From contig SCQU01000004.1 in the NCBI GenBank assembly GCA_004299555.1, positions 62,001 to 126,000 of the forward strand: a DNA stretch of 64,000 nucleotides, read 5' to 3'. The number at the start of each line of letters is the position of its first letter. The stretch's first letter is position 1. The DNA comes from Rhodanobacteraceae bacterium (GTDB taxonomy: Bacteria; Pseudomonadota; Gammaproteobacteria; Xanthomonadales; Rhodanobacteraceae). The notes under the pieces were generated by a model. That model had not been told where the DNA came from and searched no databases. It saw only the letters and a program-made list of their open reading frames with translations. The position numbers and the translations under genes were made by a program. Positions 25,499 through 38,574 of the stretch are shown here, one piece after another.

Positions 25499-26132
25499 CC
25501 TCGGCGCGGCGCCGCACGCCGGCCCCCGCCCCTACGTCGTCGCCCTGACCGGTGGCATCGCGGCGGGGAAAAGCGCGGTCGGGCAGCGTTTCCAGGCGCT
25601 GGGGATTGAGGTCTACGACGCCGACCGTGCCGCGCGCGAAGTGGTTGCACCGGGCACGGGGGCGCTGGCTGAAATCGAACGCGCGTTTGGTCCCAGCGCA
25701 TTGAAGGCGGACGGTTCGCTCAACCGCCACGCGATGCGCGAGCGCGTCTTTGCCGACCCCGCCGCGCGGCGCCGGCTCGAAGCCATCGTGCACCCGCGCG
25801 TGCGCGGATGGCTGCAGCGCCGCGCCGGCACGAACCGCGGGCCGTACTGCGTGCTCGCCATCCCGCTGCTGGTTGAAACCCGCGCCGACTACGCGTGGGT
25901 CGACCGGGTATTGCTGGTGGACGCACCCGAGTCACTGCAGATCCAGCGCCTGATCGAACGGGATGGCGTGACGCGTGAAATCGCCCGACAAATGCTGGCT
26001 GCGCAGTCTTCCCGCGCTGCGCGGCAGGCGATCGCCGACGACAGCATCGTGAACGACGGCAACGAAGCGGCGCTGGATGCCGCCGTCGCCGCGCTGCACG
26101 CGCGCTACCTGGAGCTTGCCAGCACGAAGTAG
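25488..26132 (+). CDS. coaE: dephospho-CoA kinase
   Basis: About 214 residues. It catalyses the last step of coenzyme A synthesis, ATP-dependent phosphorylation of dephospho-CoA. The P-loop ALTGGIAAGKSAVGQRF is at about residues 19-35. DADRAAREVVAPGTGAL is the substrate-binding region, and the lid carries ERDGVTREIARQMLAAQ. The likely start is TTG 25488 with GGAG upstream; no ATG lies in frame between the preceding gene and the P-loop. It follows the pilD region as in related bacteria. Confidence 0.93.
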   Translation: MNADLGAAPHAGPRPYVVALTGGIAAGKSAVGQRFQALGIEVYDADRAAREVVAPGTGALAEIERAFGPSALKADGSLNRHAMRERVFADPAARRRLEAIVHPRVRGWLQRRAGTNRGPYCVLAIPLLVETRADYAWVDRVLLVDAPESLQIQRLIERDGVTREIARQMLAAQSSRAARQAIADDSIVNDGNEAALDAAVAALHARYLELASTK

Positions 26133-27026
26133 TTTGGCCGCAACGACCAACCGGCGCGCCGAGCCCAGCCCCCAGCATGCGCCATCGCGGTTACGGATGC
26201 GCTGATTTCGCTGGCCATTCTTGGGCTACCGCAGTTTTATCGCGGTGGAACCTGACTGCGTTCGCAGGGCTCCAGACGTGAACGGCGCAGGCAGCGCGTG
26301 ACAGGAGCGCTTGGGATGGAGCGAGTTAATCGGTTTGAGGTGCTCCCAGGTTTTAGTCTCCTCCGCAGAACAAACCGATCCCGGATATCGCTTCGCGATT
26401 CCGGGATGACGAGCAAAAACCGAGCACCCGCGGCATCAGGCTTCAGCACGCCGCACCTTCGCGAACCACCGGAAATGTGGTCATTCCGGATATCGCTTCG
26501 CGATTCCGGGATGACGAGCAAAAACCGAGCACCCGCGGCGTCAGGCTTCAGCACGCCGCACCTTCGCGAACCACCGGAAATGTGGTCATTCCGGATATCG
26601 CTTCGCGATTCCGGGATGACGAGCAAAATCCGAGCATCCGCGGCGTCAGGCTTCAGCACGCCGCACCTTCGCGAACCACCGGAAATGTGGTCATTCCGGA
26701 TATCGCTTCGCGATTCCGGGATGACGAGCAAAATCCGAGCACCCGCGGCGTCAGGCTTCAGCACGCCGCACCTTCGCGAACCACCGGAAATGTGGTCATT
26801 CCGGGGCCATCGTCGGTTTCATCGACGATGGGGCCCGGAATCGGTTTACAGGTTCTACGCATCGCGACACCAATCGGACTCGCGCCATCTCCGTCGCTCG
26901 CGCTGTGCGCCGCCGCGCCCTGCCCCGAAGTGATGAGTTGTCATCGAACATCGGCGCCGATCAGGTGAGCCGTTGCGCACGGACAAACACGCGCGAACCA
27001 AGGCATCCGCACAAATGGAGGCGAAG
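26133..27026. repeat. coaE-secA spacer with a 105-bp tandem array
   Basis: No gene is supported. From about 26376 to 26806 lie just over four units of exactly 105 bp; GGAAATGTGG recurs at 26471, 26576, 26681 and 26786. Each unit holds an imperfect hairpin, CCGGATATCGC TTC GCGATTCCGG, followed by gatgacgagcaaaa and a cttcagcacgccgcacc tract. Units differ by only one or two bases, implying recent expansion. Because 105 is divisible by three, the array stays open in several frames, but this is not evidence for a protein. A separate hairpin (CCATCGTCG and CGACGATGG, 26807-26831) follows the array. Confidence 0.9.
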
Positions 27027-29786
<2,760 letters not shown>

Positions 29787-29888
29787 CAGACTTGGGTTCG
29801 CGATTCAGGGCGGCTGGATGAAAGCTAATCGCGCATCATAAAAGGACGCGGCGCTCGCGCCTAGTGATGGCGGCAGACGGCTTGGATT

Positions 29889-30830
29889 TCAACCCGCCTG
29901 GCGGCGCACGTAGGCGATGGGATTGACCACCTTGCCGTCGTGCCAGACTTCAAGATGCACATGCGGCCCGGTCGAGCGGCCGGTCGAGCCGGCATCGGAA
30001 ATGACCTGGCCGGCCTGGACGTGTTCGCCGACGTGGGCCAGCAGATGGCTGTTGTGGGCGTAGCGGGTCATGTAGCCATCGCCGTGGTCGATCTCGACCA
30101 CCTCGCCGTAACCCGGCCTGGTGCCGGCGTAGGTCACCACGCCAGCGGCCACGGCATGCACCTGTTCGCCCCGGTAGGCACCAATGTCCAGGCCAGGGTG
30201 AAAGCTCCACTTGCCCGTGAACGGATCGATGCGTTCGCCAAACGGCGAGGTGATGAAGCCGTCCCTGATCGGCATTCCGCTGGGGATCGAAGCCGCCGCG
30301 GCCTGGCGGTCGGTCAGCACGGACTGCAGCACGCCGAGCTGGGTTTGCTGGGTGTCGAACCGCCGCGCCAGCTGTTCCATGCTGACCGAAAGGTCATACG
30401 GCAAGGAGCGCGCGGGGGGCACGGTTGTTTCCGGGCCACCGATGCCCGGTGCCTGCTGGAAGTCGAACTCGCGCGGATCGAGTTTGCCGACGACGACGAG
30501 GCGCTGGCCCAGGGCATCCAGCCGCGCCGAGTCGGCCTGCAGCTCGCCAAGTTTGATGGCCATGCGGTTGATGTCGCGCTGGGCGTTGTCGCGCACCTGC
30601 TGCAGCTCGGCCTTCTGCGCGTCGATCTGGTGGCGCATGGCGGCTACCTGCGCCAGGGTGCGGCTGCCGGGACTGGCGATCCACACCGCAAGGACGGCGC
30701 TCGCGGTCACGCACAGGGCCAAACCCAGCAGCAACCAGCGCCGTACGCGGCAATTGCCGCGCCGCCGCTCGCGCAGCCAGGTGTCGGCAAGCACACACCT
30801 TGGCGAGCGGGCGACCAGTATCATGCCCAT
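29889..30830 (-). CDS. M23 (LytM-domain) peptidase, membrane anchored
   Basis: About 313 residues. A basic N-terminus and one membrane helix (about residues 31-51, LLLGLALCVTASAVLAVW) are followed by a coiled-coil segment (IDAQKAELQQVRDNAQRDIN) and a LytM domain. Metal ligands are in HPGLDIGAYRG and HVHLEVWHDGK, with the central HGDGYMTRYAH. The complete set suggests an active peptidoglycan endopeptidase, though some relatives act only as amidase activators. Its place between secA and the lpxC/dciA pair is typical of Lysobacterales. An ATG two codons downstream (30824) is an alternative start. Confidence 0.88.
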   Translation of the reverse strand: MGMILVARSPRCVLADTWLRERRRGNCRVRRWLLLGLALCVTASAVLAVWIASPGSRTLAQVAAMRHQIDAQKAELQQVRDNAQRDINRMAIKLGELQADSARLDALGQRLVVVGKLDPREFDFQQAPGIGGPETTVPPARSLPYDLSVSMEQLARRFDTQQTQLGVLQSVLTDRQAAAASIPSGMPIRDGFITSPFGERIDPFTGKWSFHPGLDIGAYRGEQVHAVAAGVVTYAGTRPGYGEVVEIDHGDGYMTRYAHNSHLLAHVGEHVQAGQVISDAGSTGRSTGPHVHLEVWHDGKVVNPIAYVRRQAG

Positions 30831-30857
30831 GTCAACACCATCCGCGGATTCCCTGCA

Positions 30858-31322
30858 TTGTCACCTGCCCCCCCTTTGCCAGCGCATGACACCCACGGCC
30901 CGACGCCGCTGGCCCAATGCACGCCCATCGCCGACCTTGCCGCGCGGGCGCGTGAAATTGATCTTCTGAGCCAGCGGATCATCCCGCTGCTGCCCATCCC
31001 GCTCCGTCACCACGTCCAGTACGCCAGCGTGCGCAATGACCGCATCCTGCTGCTGGTCGAGTCGCCCGTATGGGCAACGCGCGCGCGCATGGAGCAAGCG
31101 CACATCCTTGCGGCCGTACATGGCATCGGCCTGGCCGCGACATCCGTCACGGCCAAGGTGGTACCCATCCAGGCACCCCACGGAAGCTCCGCCACCGCGC
31201 GACCACCTTCGCCACACACCGCGCAGTGCATACGCGAGGCGGCCAAGGCCATCAAAGATCCCGACCTCAAGGCGCTGTTCGACGAGCTGGCCGCGTGGGC
31301 GGACAGACCGCCGGCCGGTTGA
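30858..31322 (+). CDS. dciA: DciA-like DUF721 protein, probable replicative helicase loader
   Basis: About 154 residues if TTG 30858 is the start; no ATG lies in frame before the conserved part. The core, RIIPLLPIPLRHHVQYASVR followed by LLLVESPVWATRARMEQAHI, matches DUF721/DciA, which loads DnaB helicase in bacteria without DnaC or DnaI. The C-terminal third is Pro/Ala-rich with a final helix (IKDPDLKALFDELAAWAD). It diverges from the M23 gene and converges on lpxC, a familiar arrangement in this order. The start is uncertain. Confidence 0.75.
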   Translation: MSPAPPLPAHDTHGPTPLAQCTPIADLAARAREIDLLSQRIIPLLPIPLRHHVQYASVRNDRILLLVESPVWATRARMEQAHILAAVHGIGLAATSVTAKVVPIQAPHGSSATARPPSPHTAQCIREAAKAIKDPDLKALFDELAAWADRPPAG

Positions 31323-31504
31323 CACGCCCGGATCGGTTCCGCCCCCTCCAGACGCTGGCGGAAGCGCATCTTATAACACGCGCGCGGCCCGGCGTGCCAA
31401 CGAAAGTCGGCACAATGTCACAAATTGTGAATCTGGTGGACGCAAAGACGGCAACGCCGCCCGCTGCGCGCCAGGCGCGCTGCTGTGGAAAACCTTGGGG
31501 GAAC

Positions 31505-32416
31505 CTACATTGCCTGCGCGGGATGGGCGTAGGAAATGGGCGCAAGCTCGGGATCGTCAAACGTGACTTCTTCCCACGCCGACTTGTCGACCAACAGCGT
31601 ACGCAGCAGCTGGTTGTTCAGCTGGTGGCCGGACTTGAAGCCATAGAAAGCCCCGATCAGGCTGTGGCCCAACAGGTACAGGTCGCCGATGGCGTCGAGG
31701 ATCTTGTGCTTGACGAACTCGTCTTCGTAACGCAGGCCGTCTTCGTTCAACACGCGGTAGTCGTCCAGCACGATGGCGTTGTCCATCGACCCGCCCAGCG
31801 CCAGATTCTTCTCACGCAGCATCTCGATGTCGCGCATGAAGCCAAACGTCCGTGCCCGGCTGACTTCCTTGACGAACGAGGTCGTCGAAAAGTCGATCTC
31901 GGCGTGCGAGGCCCGGCGCGAAAAGATCGGGTGCTTGAACTCGATGGAAAAGCCGACCTTGAAGCCGTCAAACGGCTTGAACTCGGCCCACTTGTCGCCG
32001 TCCTCGACCCTGATCGGCTTCTTGATGCGGATGAAGCGCTTGGGCGCCGCCTGCTCTTCGATGCCCGCCGACTGCAGCAGGAACACGAAGGGGCCGGCGC
32101 TGCCGTCCATGATGGGTACTTCGGGCGCGGACAGGTCAACGTACGCATTGTCGATGCCAAGACCCGCCATGGCCGACATTAAATGCTCAACCGTACCCAC
32201 GCGCACCCCGTCCTTGACCAGGGTGCTGGACAGGCGCGTATCGCCAACGTACTCACAGCGCGAGGGGATCACAACGGGCTCAGGCAGGTCGGTGCGACGG
32301 AACACGATGCCGGTATTGACCGTGGCCGGGCGCAGGGTCATGTAGACCTTTTCGCCCGTGTGCAGACCGACGCCCGTCGCGCGGATCACGTTCTTGAGCG
32401 TGCGCTGTTTGATCAT
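31505..32416 (-). CDS. lpxC: UDP-3-O-acyl-N-acetylglucosamine deacetylase LpxC
   Basis: 303 residues. It is the zinc enzyme for the committed step of lipid A synthesis. Glu-His in [10 protein letters not shown], His and Asp in [12 protein letters not shown], and His in KSGHQLNN correspond to the metal and catalytic residues of E. coli LpxC. The start [19 protein letters not shown] is canonical. It follows ftsZ at the end of the dcw region as in E. coli, but an intrinsic terminator lies in the 407-bp spacer, so it probably has its own promoter. The C-terminus lacks a clear AxxA degradation signal of the E. coli type, ending AHPAQAM. Confidence 0.97.
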   Translation of the reverse strand: MIKQRTLKNVIRATGVGLHTGEKVYMTLRPATVNTGIVFRRTDLPEPVVIPSRCEYVGDTRLSSTLVKDGVRVGTVEHLMSAMAGLGIDNAYVDLSAPEVPIMDGSAGPFVFLLQSAGIEEQAAPKRFIRIKKPIRVEDGDKWAEFKPFDGFKVGFSIEFKHPIFSRRASHAEIDFSTTSFVKEVSRARTFGFMRDIEMLREKNLALGGSMDNAIVLDDYRVLNEDGLRYEDEFVKHKILDAIGDLYLLGHSLIGAFYGFKSGHQLNNQLLRTLLVDKSAWEEVTFDDPELAPISYAHPAQAM

Positions 32417-32823
32417 TTTTTGTTGGAATCCCGTTAGAACAACGCTAAGACGTGGGCGATGCTACCACGGTTGTGGGCACGAATAAAGTGGACTCGTGCG
32501 TTCAGTTACTCGATGTGGAGGGACTCCGCCCCGGGGCGCGCTCCACCGGGCAGTGTGGCCATCGATTACCCCCATCGCCCCAAGCCAAAGAGACCGCACG
32601 CGGGGTGCGAGGTTCCCGCGCGCGTGAAAAAAAAGTACCTGCACGGCCGGGGCCGATGGCAGGCACGGAAGGCCGGCCCGGCGCCCGCACCGGGCACGGC
32701 CGCTTCCGGGTATTTGCCGGCCCCGCGCCACCTCCCGGCGCGCGGGCGATGGCCACCACAACGCGGTGAACGGCCGGGGACGGGATTCCGGCGGTTCACG
32801 GCGTTGCTTCCGGCGTCGGCGCG
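32417..32823. other. ftsZ-lpxC spacer
   Basis: About 400 bp without a gene. It contains the ftsZ terminator (entered separately) and GC-rich palindromic stretches such as gcccgcaccgggcacggcc. The 80 bp before lpxC are more AT-rich (gttctaacgggattccaac) and presumably hold the lpxC promoter, although no pair of -35/-10 boxes is convincing. Confidence 0.5.
32627..32666 (-). terminator. intrinsic terminator after ftsZ
   Basis: Read on the minus strand: GTGCCTGC pairs with GCAGGTAC (one G-U), with an inner CGGCC/GGCCG stem, and the hairpin is followed at once by eight T residues (plus-strand A run at 32627-32634). This is the strongest Rho-independent terminator in the window and would end the dcw transcript before lpxC. 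Confidence 0.85.
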
Positions 32824-34023
32824 TCAGTCGGCCTGGCGACGCAGGAACGCCGGAATGTCCAGGTAGTCCGGTACGGGTGCCGACTCGGTGGCCGGCTTGC
32901 CCGCCGGCGCCGGGGCCGGGTTGCGGTTCAGGGCCGGGCTTGGCGCGACGCCCGGTTGGGCCGAGAAGCCGACCACGCCGTTGTCGGTGCCGGTACGCAG
33001 CACCCGCCGCGGCTGCGGCATCTCGATGGTTTCGGGCTTGGCGACCGACCGCAGCTGCGGCTTGATGGTCCGGTTCAACCCGGTCGCGACCACGGTGACC
33101 CGCACGTCGTCGGTCAGGTCCGGGTCGAGCGCCGTACCCACCACCACGGTGGCGTCCTCACTGGCAAAGTCGTTGACGACCCGGCCGATCTCATCGAACT
33201 CGCGCATGGTGAGGTTGGGGCCCGCCGTCACATTGACCAGAATGCCGCAGGCACCCGACAGGTCGACGTTTTCCAGCAGCCGGTTGTTGATCGCCAGCTC
33301 GGCCGCCGCCTGGGCACGGTCATCGCCGCGGGCGCAGCCGGTGCCCATCATCGCCATGCCCATTTCGCTCATCACGGTACGCACGTCGGCAAAGTCGACG
33401 TTGATCAGGCCCGGTCGGGTGATGAGGTCGGCGATGCCCTGCACCGCTCCCTGCAGCACGTCGTTGGCGGCCTTGAACGCATTCAGCAGCGTCACTTCAC
33501 GGCCCAGCTCCGTCAGGAGCTTTTCATTGGGCACCGTGATCAGTGAGTCGACCGACTGCGACAAGTCCTCGATGCCCTTGAGCGCCACCTGCATCCGCCG
33601 CCGGCCCTCGAACGGGAACGGCTTGGTAACGACCGCTACCGTCAGGATGCCCTTTTCCTTGGCCAGCTGGGCCACGACCGGCGCCGCACCGGTACCGGTA
33701 CCGCCCCCCATGCCGCAGGTAATGAAGACCATGTCGGCGCCTTCCAGCACCTCGACGATCCGGTCGCGATCCTCAAGCGCGGCCTGGCGGCCGAGCTCGG
33801 GATTGGCCCCGGCGCCAAGGCCCTTGGTCACGGTTTCGCCAAGTTGCAGCGTGGTCCGCGCGCCGGTGTTCTTCAGCGCCTGCGCGTCGGTATTGGCGCA
33901 GATGAATTCCACGCCGTCGATGGATGAATTGACCATGTGGCTCACGGCGTTGCCGCCACCGCCGCCAACACCGATCACCTTGATCACCGCACTGGGTGCG
34001 AGTTGTTCTACCAGTTCAAACAT
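32824..34023 (-). CDS. ftsZ: cell division GTPase FtsZ
   Basis: 399 residues. This tubulin homologue forms the division ring. The GTP-binding loops are GVGGGGGNAVSHM near the N-terminus and the tubulin signature GGGTGTG at residues 106-112. The catalytic T7 loop region contains NVDFADVRTVM. A variable, Pro/Ala-rich linker leads to the conserved C-terminal peptide PDYLDIPAFLRRQ, which binds FtsA and ZipA. It lies 148 bp after ftsA; that gap contains a short hairpin (CCGGGCCC/GGGCCCGG at about 34141-34163). Confidence 0.98.
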   Translation of the reverse strand: MFELVEQLAPSAVIKVIGVGGGGGNAVSHMVNSSIDGVEFICANTDAQALKNTGARTTLQLGETVTKGLGAGANPELGRQAALEDRDRIVEVLEGADMVFITCGMGGGTGTGAAPVVAQLAKEKGILTVAVVTKPFPFEGRRRMQVALKGIEDLSQSVDSLITVPNEKLLTELGREVTLLNAFKAANDVLQGAVQGIADLITRPGLINVDFADVRTVMSEMGMAMMGTGCARGDDRAQAAAELAINNRLLENVDLSGACGILVNVTAGPNLTMREFDEIGRVVNDFASEDATVVVGTALDPDLTDDVRVTVVATGLNRTIKPQLRSVAKPETIEMPQPRRVLRTGTDNGVVGFSAQPGVAPSPALNRNPAPAPAGKPATESAPVPDYLDIPAFLRRQAD

Positions 34024-34171
34024 TGCCCGTCCTCCGTACTGCCTGTTTTAATGCCGCGGCTGTCACACCGCCTGTCGTGCTGCCCGCCGTCTCGGCGGGA
34101 TCCGGCCCTCGCGAGCCGTGACGCCGCAGCGCCATGCCGGCCGGGCCCGATCCAGGGGCCCGGCCCGGGTG

Positions 34172-35410
34172 CTAGAAATTCCGTGTCAACCAGCCCTTCA
34201 CCTTGCCCAGCGCCCCGACGACGCTGTCGCCGACCATGCCGCCGCCAACCCGCTCGCCGCCCTGGCCGCCGGCGCCCTGCAACAGCAGTCCAATACCCGC
34301 CGCATTGGCCGGGGTGGCGATGGTGTCGATCGCGCCGCTGACGTGCTGGGGCGTGCCCAGCCGCACCATCTTGTGGAACACCTCTTCGGCCAGGTACAGC
34401 GCGCCTTCGATCCGCGCCGCGCCGCCGGTCAGGACGACCCCGGCCGCGAGCAGGTTTTCGTAGCCCGAGCGGCGCATCTCGTCTTGCACCATCTCGAAGA
34501 TTTCCTCGTAGCGGGCCTGGATCGACTGCGCCAGCGCCTGCCGCTGCAGGCGCCGCGGCGGACGCTCGCCCACGCTCGGCACCTGGATGGTTTCCTCGCC
34601 GCGCGCCAGCTGCGCCAGTGCGCAGCCGTACTTCACCTTGATGTCTTCGGCGTTGGTGGTCGGCGTCTGCACGTACTGGGAAATGTCGGACGTCACCTGG
34701 TCGCCGCCGACCGGCAGGGATTTGGTGTAGCGGATCGAGCCCTGGGTGTAGATCGCGATGTCGGTGGTACCGGCGCCAAGATCGACCGCGCACACGCCAA
34801 GCTCGCGCTCGTCGTCGGTCAGCACCGCCCGCGCCGAGGCCAGCGCCGAGGGCATCAGCTCATCAACGCTGAGGCCGCAGCGCTGGATGCACTTGGTGAT
34901 GTTTTGTACCGCCGAAGCCGCGCCGGTCACCAGATGCACCCCCGCCTCCAGCCGCACGCCGCTCATGCCGATCGGGTGGCGGATCCCGTCCTGGCCGTCA
35001 ATCCGGTATTCCTGCGGCTCCTTGTAGAGCACCTTGCGGTCGGCCGGAATCGCGACCGCACTGGCCGACTCCAGTACCTGCTCCAGGTCCCCGGGCCCGA
35101 CTTCGCGGTCGCGGATCGGCGCCGTGCCGCGCGAATTGTGGGTTTCCAGATGACTGCCGGAAATCGACGCGCACACCGAGCGGATGTCGCAGCCGGCCAT
35201 CTGCCCGGCTTCCTCGACCGCGTGCTGGATTGAATTGACGTTCGACTCGATCTCGACCACCACGCCCTTCTTCATCCCGCGCGAGGCGTGGCTGCCAAAC
35301 CCGATCACCTCGACCGGTTCGCCCGGCAGGTACTCACCGACGATCGCCATCACCTTGGAGGTGCCGATATCGAGGCCGACGACGAGGTTCTTGTCGCTTT
35401 TGCGGTTCAT
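34172..35410 (-). CDS. ftsA: cell division protein FtsA
   Basis: 412 residues of the actin/Hsp70-type ATPase family that tethers FtsZ to the membrane. Nucleotide-binding motifs are VVGLDIGTSKVMAIVGE, VDLGAGTTDIAIY and VVLTGGAARIEG. The 1C subdomain lies between them. The end, LGKVKGWLTRNF, is the usual amphipathic membrane-targeting helix. ATG 35410 gives the canonical MNRKSDKNLVVGLDIG start and is 4 bp from the ftsQ stop. Confidence 0.97.
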   Translation of the reverse strand: MNRKSDKNLVVGLDIGTSKVMAIVGEYLPGEPVEVIGFGSHASRGMKKGVVVEIESNVNSIQHAVEEAGQMAGCDIRSVCASISGSHLETHNSRGTAPIRDREVGPGDLEQVLESASAVAIPADRKVLYKEPQEYRIDGQDGIRHPIGMSGVRLEAGVHLVTGAASAVQNITKCIQRCGLSVDELMPSALASARAVLTDDERELGVCAVDLGAGTTDIAIYTQGSIRYTKSLPVGGDQVTSDISQYVQTPTTNAEDIKVKYGCALAQLARGEETIQVPSVGERPPRRLQRQALAQSIQARYEEIFEMVQDEMRRSGYENLLAAGVVLTGGAARIEGALYLAEEVFHKMVRLGTPQHVSGAIDTIATPANAAGIGLLLQGAGGQGGERVGGGMVGDSVVGALGKVKGWLTRNF

Positions 35411-35414
35411 GGGT

Positions 35415-36179
35415 CTAAACGTCTCGGTCAGGAGCATGTGGAATTGTCCCGTTGGCAGGTTGGGTGGCCGCCGGCGCCGGCGGTGGCCAATGCACCGCAA
35501 AGCCGTTGCTGTAGCGCAGATCGGCATACACAAAGCCGTCGCTGCGGCCGCGCATCAGGATCGGCAACGCGCGCACGAAGCGGGCGAGGCGCTGGTCGGG
35601 GCGTTCGTCGCCCACCGTCACCCGGCCGCCGTTGGAGAGCACCAGCGCCCAGCTGCCGCGCGCCGACAGGTCCACCTCGGCCACCCGCAGGTCATAGGGC
35701 GCGAAGTCGACTTCAGCCGTGTGGTAGAACGCGGTGATGTCGGCCTCCCGGCCGTCGGGCGCGTTGAAGTAGGGCAGGCCGTTCACGACACCGGGGTCCG
35801 GCACCTTGAACACGCGCCCGTTGCGGCCCAGCAGCGCATCCTTGCCCCAGTGCGCGACCGGCTGGATCTCGGTAATTGAAATGTCCAGCGCATCCGGCCA
35901 GTGCTTGCTCACCTGGACCTTGCCCACCCACGGCAGCCTGGCGACCGCGTCACGCACCGCATCGAGGTCGATCGCGAAAAACCCCGCGCCGAGCGACGGC
36001 GCGACCGCGGCCCGCACCTGGTCGGCACTGACGTGCTGGAAACTCGCGTGTACCTGCAACTGGCGGACCGGCCACCGGTTTGCCGCGAACCAGCCTTCGA
36101 GCACGCCCACCACCGGCAACGCGACCAGCGTGATCGCGATGATCCAGGCGGCAAGCCGCAGGCCCGTCTTGCCCTTCAT
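35415..36179 (-). CDS. ftsQ: cell division protein FtsQ
   Basis: 254 residues. A short cytoplasmic N-terminus and one membrane helix ([20 protein letters not shown]) lead to a periplasmic POTRA domain ([20 protein letters not shown]) and the FtsQ beta domain, with [19 protein letters not shown]. It recruits FtsB/FtsL to the divisome. The start overlaps the ddlB stop by 4 nt. The Pro/Ala-rich C-terminal tail is somewhat long but unremarkable. Confidence 0.95.
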   Translation of the reverse strand: MKGKTGLRLAAWIIAITLVALPVVGVLEGWFAANRWPVRQLQVHASFQHVSADQVRAAVAPSLGAGFFAIDLDAVRDAVARLPWVGKVQVSKHWPDALDISITEIQPVAHWGKDALLGRNGRVFKVPDPGVVNGLPYFNAPDGREADITAFYHTAEVDFAPYDLRVAEVDLSARGSWALVLSNGGRVTVGDERPDQRLARFVRALPILMRGRSDGFVYADLRYSNGFAVHWPPPAPAATQPANGTIPHAPDRDV

Positions 36180-37138
36180 GCGCGGCCTCCGTCAGCGAAA
36201 CTGGTTTCCAGCACCCGCCAGCACAACTCGGCGTAGTCGATCCCGGCCGCAGCCGCGGCCTTGGGCACCAGCGAATGCGAGGTCATGCCCGGCGCGGTGT
36301 TGACTTCGAGCAGCCAGTTGCGGCCCTCGCGGTCGCGCATCACATCCACCCGGCCCCAACCCGAGCAGCCGAGCGCAGTGAAGGCCTGCAACGCCAAAGC
36401 GCGGAGGATGGCTTCGGCGTCGCCCGCGAGTCCGGGGCAGATGTACTGGGTGTCTTCGGCCACGTATTTGGCGTTGTAGTCGTAGTAGGCCCCCTTGGGC
36501 ACGATGCGGATGCTCGGCAGTACCTCGCGTTGCAGGATCGACACCGTGAACTCCGCACCCTCGACCAGGGTTTCCATCAGCATGTCGCCCGGGTAGCGCT
36601 GGGCGAGTTCAACCGCGGCGTCCAGATCCTTCTCGGCGAACACCCGCGACACGCCCACGCTGGAACCCTCCGAGGCCGGCTTCACGATCAGGGGGAAACC
36701 AATCGTGCGGGCCGCCGCGTGGACGTCGGCACCACGCGGCAGCGGGGCAAACTTCGGGGTCGGCAGGCCGAGCGCCGTCCACACCCACTTGCTGCGCACC
36801 TTGTCCATCGACAGCGCCGAGCCCAGCACGCCCGAACCGGTGTAGGGGATGTGCAAGGAATCCAGCGCGCCCTGCAGCACGCCATCCTCACCGCCGCCGT
36901 GCTGGCCATGGAGGATGTTGAACACCCGCGCGAAGTGGCCCGCGCGCACCGCATCGAGCAGCGCCGGGATGCCGTCGATCGCGTGCGCGTCGACGCCGCG
37001 GCCCTTCAGCGCTTCGAGCACGCCGTGCCCGGAATTGAGCGAAACCTCGCGTTCGGAGGAGCTGCCGCCCATGACGACGGCGATGCGTCCAAAGTCACGC
37101 GCATCGGCGATGTGGCGTACGGCCTGGTTGCTGGTCAT
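36176..37138 (-). CDS. ddlB: D-alanine--D-alanine ligase
   Basis: 320 residues of the ATP-grasp family. It joins two D-Ala for the peptidoglycan stem. Motifs: [19 protein letters not shown] at the N-terminus, [36 protein letters not shown] (ATP-binding), and the metal/ATP end [20 protein letters not shown]. The stop and start overlap ftsQ and murC by 4 nt each. Confidence 0.97.
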   Translation of the reverse strand: MTSNQAVRHIADARDFGRIAVVMGGSSSEREVSLNSGHGVLEALKGRGVDAHAIDGIPALLDAVRAGHFARVFNILHGQHGGGEDGVLQGALDSLHIPYTGSGVLGSALSMDKVRSKWVWTALGLPTPKFAPLPRGADVHAAARTIGFPLIVKPASEGSSVGVSRVFAEKDLDAAVELAQRYPGDMLMETLVEGAEFTVSILQREVLPSIRIVPKGAYYDYNAKYVAEDTQYICPGLAGDAEAILRALALQAFTALGCSGWGRVDVMRDREGRNWLLEVNTAPGMTSHSLVPKAAAAAGIDYAELCWRVLETSFADGGRA

Positions 37139-38574
37139 GCGGCTGTCTCCGAGGTCAATTTGCCCTGGCGCACGAGCGCTGCCGCCGCGGCACCGATGTC
37201 ACCCGCGCCCAGCAGCAGCACCATGTCGCCATCACGCAGCAGCGCCGGCAGGGTCGCGCGCAATTCGCGCGGATGTTCGATGAAGACCGGATCGACCTTG
37301 CCGCGCGCGCGCACGGCGCGGGCCAGTGCGCGGCCGTCCGCGTTCGCGATCGGCGTTTCGCCCGCGGCATACACGTCGGTCAGCACCAGCACGTCGGCCT
37401 CGCTCAGCACCGCGGCGAAGTCGTCCATCAGGTCGCGGGTACGCGTATAGCGGTGCGGCTGGAACGCGATCACCAGCCGCCGTCCGGGCCAGCCGGCCCG
37501 CGCGGCCTCGATGACCGCGGCCAGTTCGCGCGGGTGGTGCCCGTAGTCGTCGACCAGCAACACCTTGCCGGCATCAATCGGCAACTCGCCGTTGATGTGG
37601 AAGCGCCGGCCGACACCCTGGAAGCGTTCCAGTGCGCGCGCGATCGCATAGGGCTCCACGCCAAGGTGCCAGCCGATCGTCGCCGCGGCCAGCGCATCCA
37701 GCACGTTGTGCCGGCCGGGCAGGTTCAACGTGATGGGCAGGCTCGGCTGGCCCGGCAGCAGCAGGTCAAAATGGGTGCGCGCGCCATCGGCCCGCAGGTT
37801 GGCGCCACGCACGTCGGCGTCGCGTTCGATGGCGTAGGTCAGGGTCGTGCGGCCGGCGCGCTGCGCAAGCTCGGCCACTTCCGGATTGTCCACGCACAGC
37901 ACGGCGAGGCCATAAAACGGCAGCCGGTGCAGGAAGTCCGCGAAGGCCTGCTTGAGCTCGCCGAAATCCTCGTGGTAGTGGTCCAAATGATCGGCGTCGA
38001 TGTTGGTGATGACCGCGATGACCGGCGACAGCTTCAGGAACGAGCCGTCCGATTCATCGGCCTCGGCCACGAGGTATTCGCCGGCGCCAAGCCGGGCATT
38101 GGCGCCCGCCGACAACAGCTGGCCCCCGATGACGAAGGTCGGGTCGTAGCCGGCTTCGGCCAGCACGCTCGCGGTAAGGCTGGTGGTGGTGGTCTTGCCG
38201 TGCGAACCCGCGACCGCAATCCCGCGCCGGAAGCGCATCAGCTCGCCCAGCATCTCGGCGCGCGGCACGACGGGGATGCGGCGCGCCTCGGCAGCGGTCA
38301 GCTCCGGGTTGTCGGCCTTGATCGCGCTCGACACCACCACCGCGTCGACGTTGGCGACGTGCCCGGCGGCGTGGCCAATCGACACCTCAATGCCCATGGC
38401 CACCAGGCGTTCGGTGACCGGTGACGCGGTGCGGTCCGAGCCGGAAACGGCATAGCCCAGCGTGTGCATGACCTCGGCGATGCCGCTCATGCCGGCGCCG
38501 CCGATGCCAATGAAGTGCACGCGGCGGAAGCCCTGCATGATGTCGCCGTGCGGTGGCAGCCGGCGCGGGGTCAT
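37135..38574 (-). CDS. murC: UDP-N-acetylmuramate--L-alanine ligase MurC
   Basis: 479 residues. It adds L-Ala to UDP-MurNAc. The N-terminal UDP-binding motif is [20 protein letters not shown], the ATP P-loop [11 protein letters not shown], and the C-terminal domain has [14 protein letters not shown] and [13 protein letters not shown]. The start at 38574 overlaps the murG stop as ATGA. Confidence 0.97.
   Translation of the reverse strand: MTPRRLPPHGDIMQGFRRVHFIGIGGAGMSGIAEVMHTLGYAVSGSDRTASPVTERLVAMGIEVSIGHAAGHVANVDAVVVSSAIKADNPELTAAEARRIPVVPRAEMLGELMRFRRGIAVAGSHGKTTTTSLTASVLAEAGYDPTFVIGGQLLSAGANARLGAGEYLVAEADESDGSFLKLSPVIAVITNIDADHLDHYHEDFGELKQAFADFLHRLPFYGLAVLCVDNPEVAELAQRAGRTTLTYAIERDADVRGANLRADGARTHFDLLLPGQPSLPITLNLPGRHNVLDALAAATIGWHLGVEPYAIARALERFQGVGRRFHINGELPIDAGKVLLVDDYGHHPRELAAVIEAARAGWPGRRLVIAFQPHRYTRTRDLMDDFAAVLSEADVLVLTDVYAAGETPIANADGRALARAVRARGKVDPVFIEHPRELRATLPALLRDGDMVLLLGAGDIGAAAAALVRQGKLTSETAA

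Noticed and set aside
26376-26806. Open frames through the 105-bp tandem array on both strands
   Set aside because: They exist because the unit is a multiple of three and lacks stops; no start region, domain or codon pattern supports a protein.
31410-31500. GGTGGACGCAAAGACGGCAAC resembles part of a cyclic-di-GMP (GEMM) riboswitch when read in pieces (GGACGCAAAG)
   Set aside because: The other conserved GEMM strands are not recognisable, and there is no gene downstream on that strand, only the convergent lpxC end.
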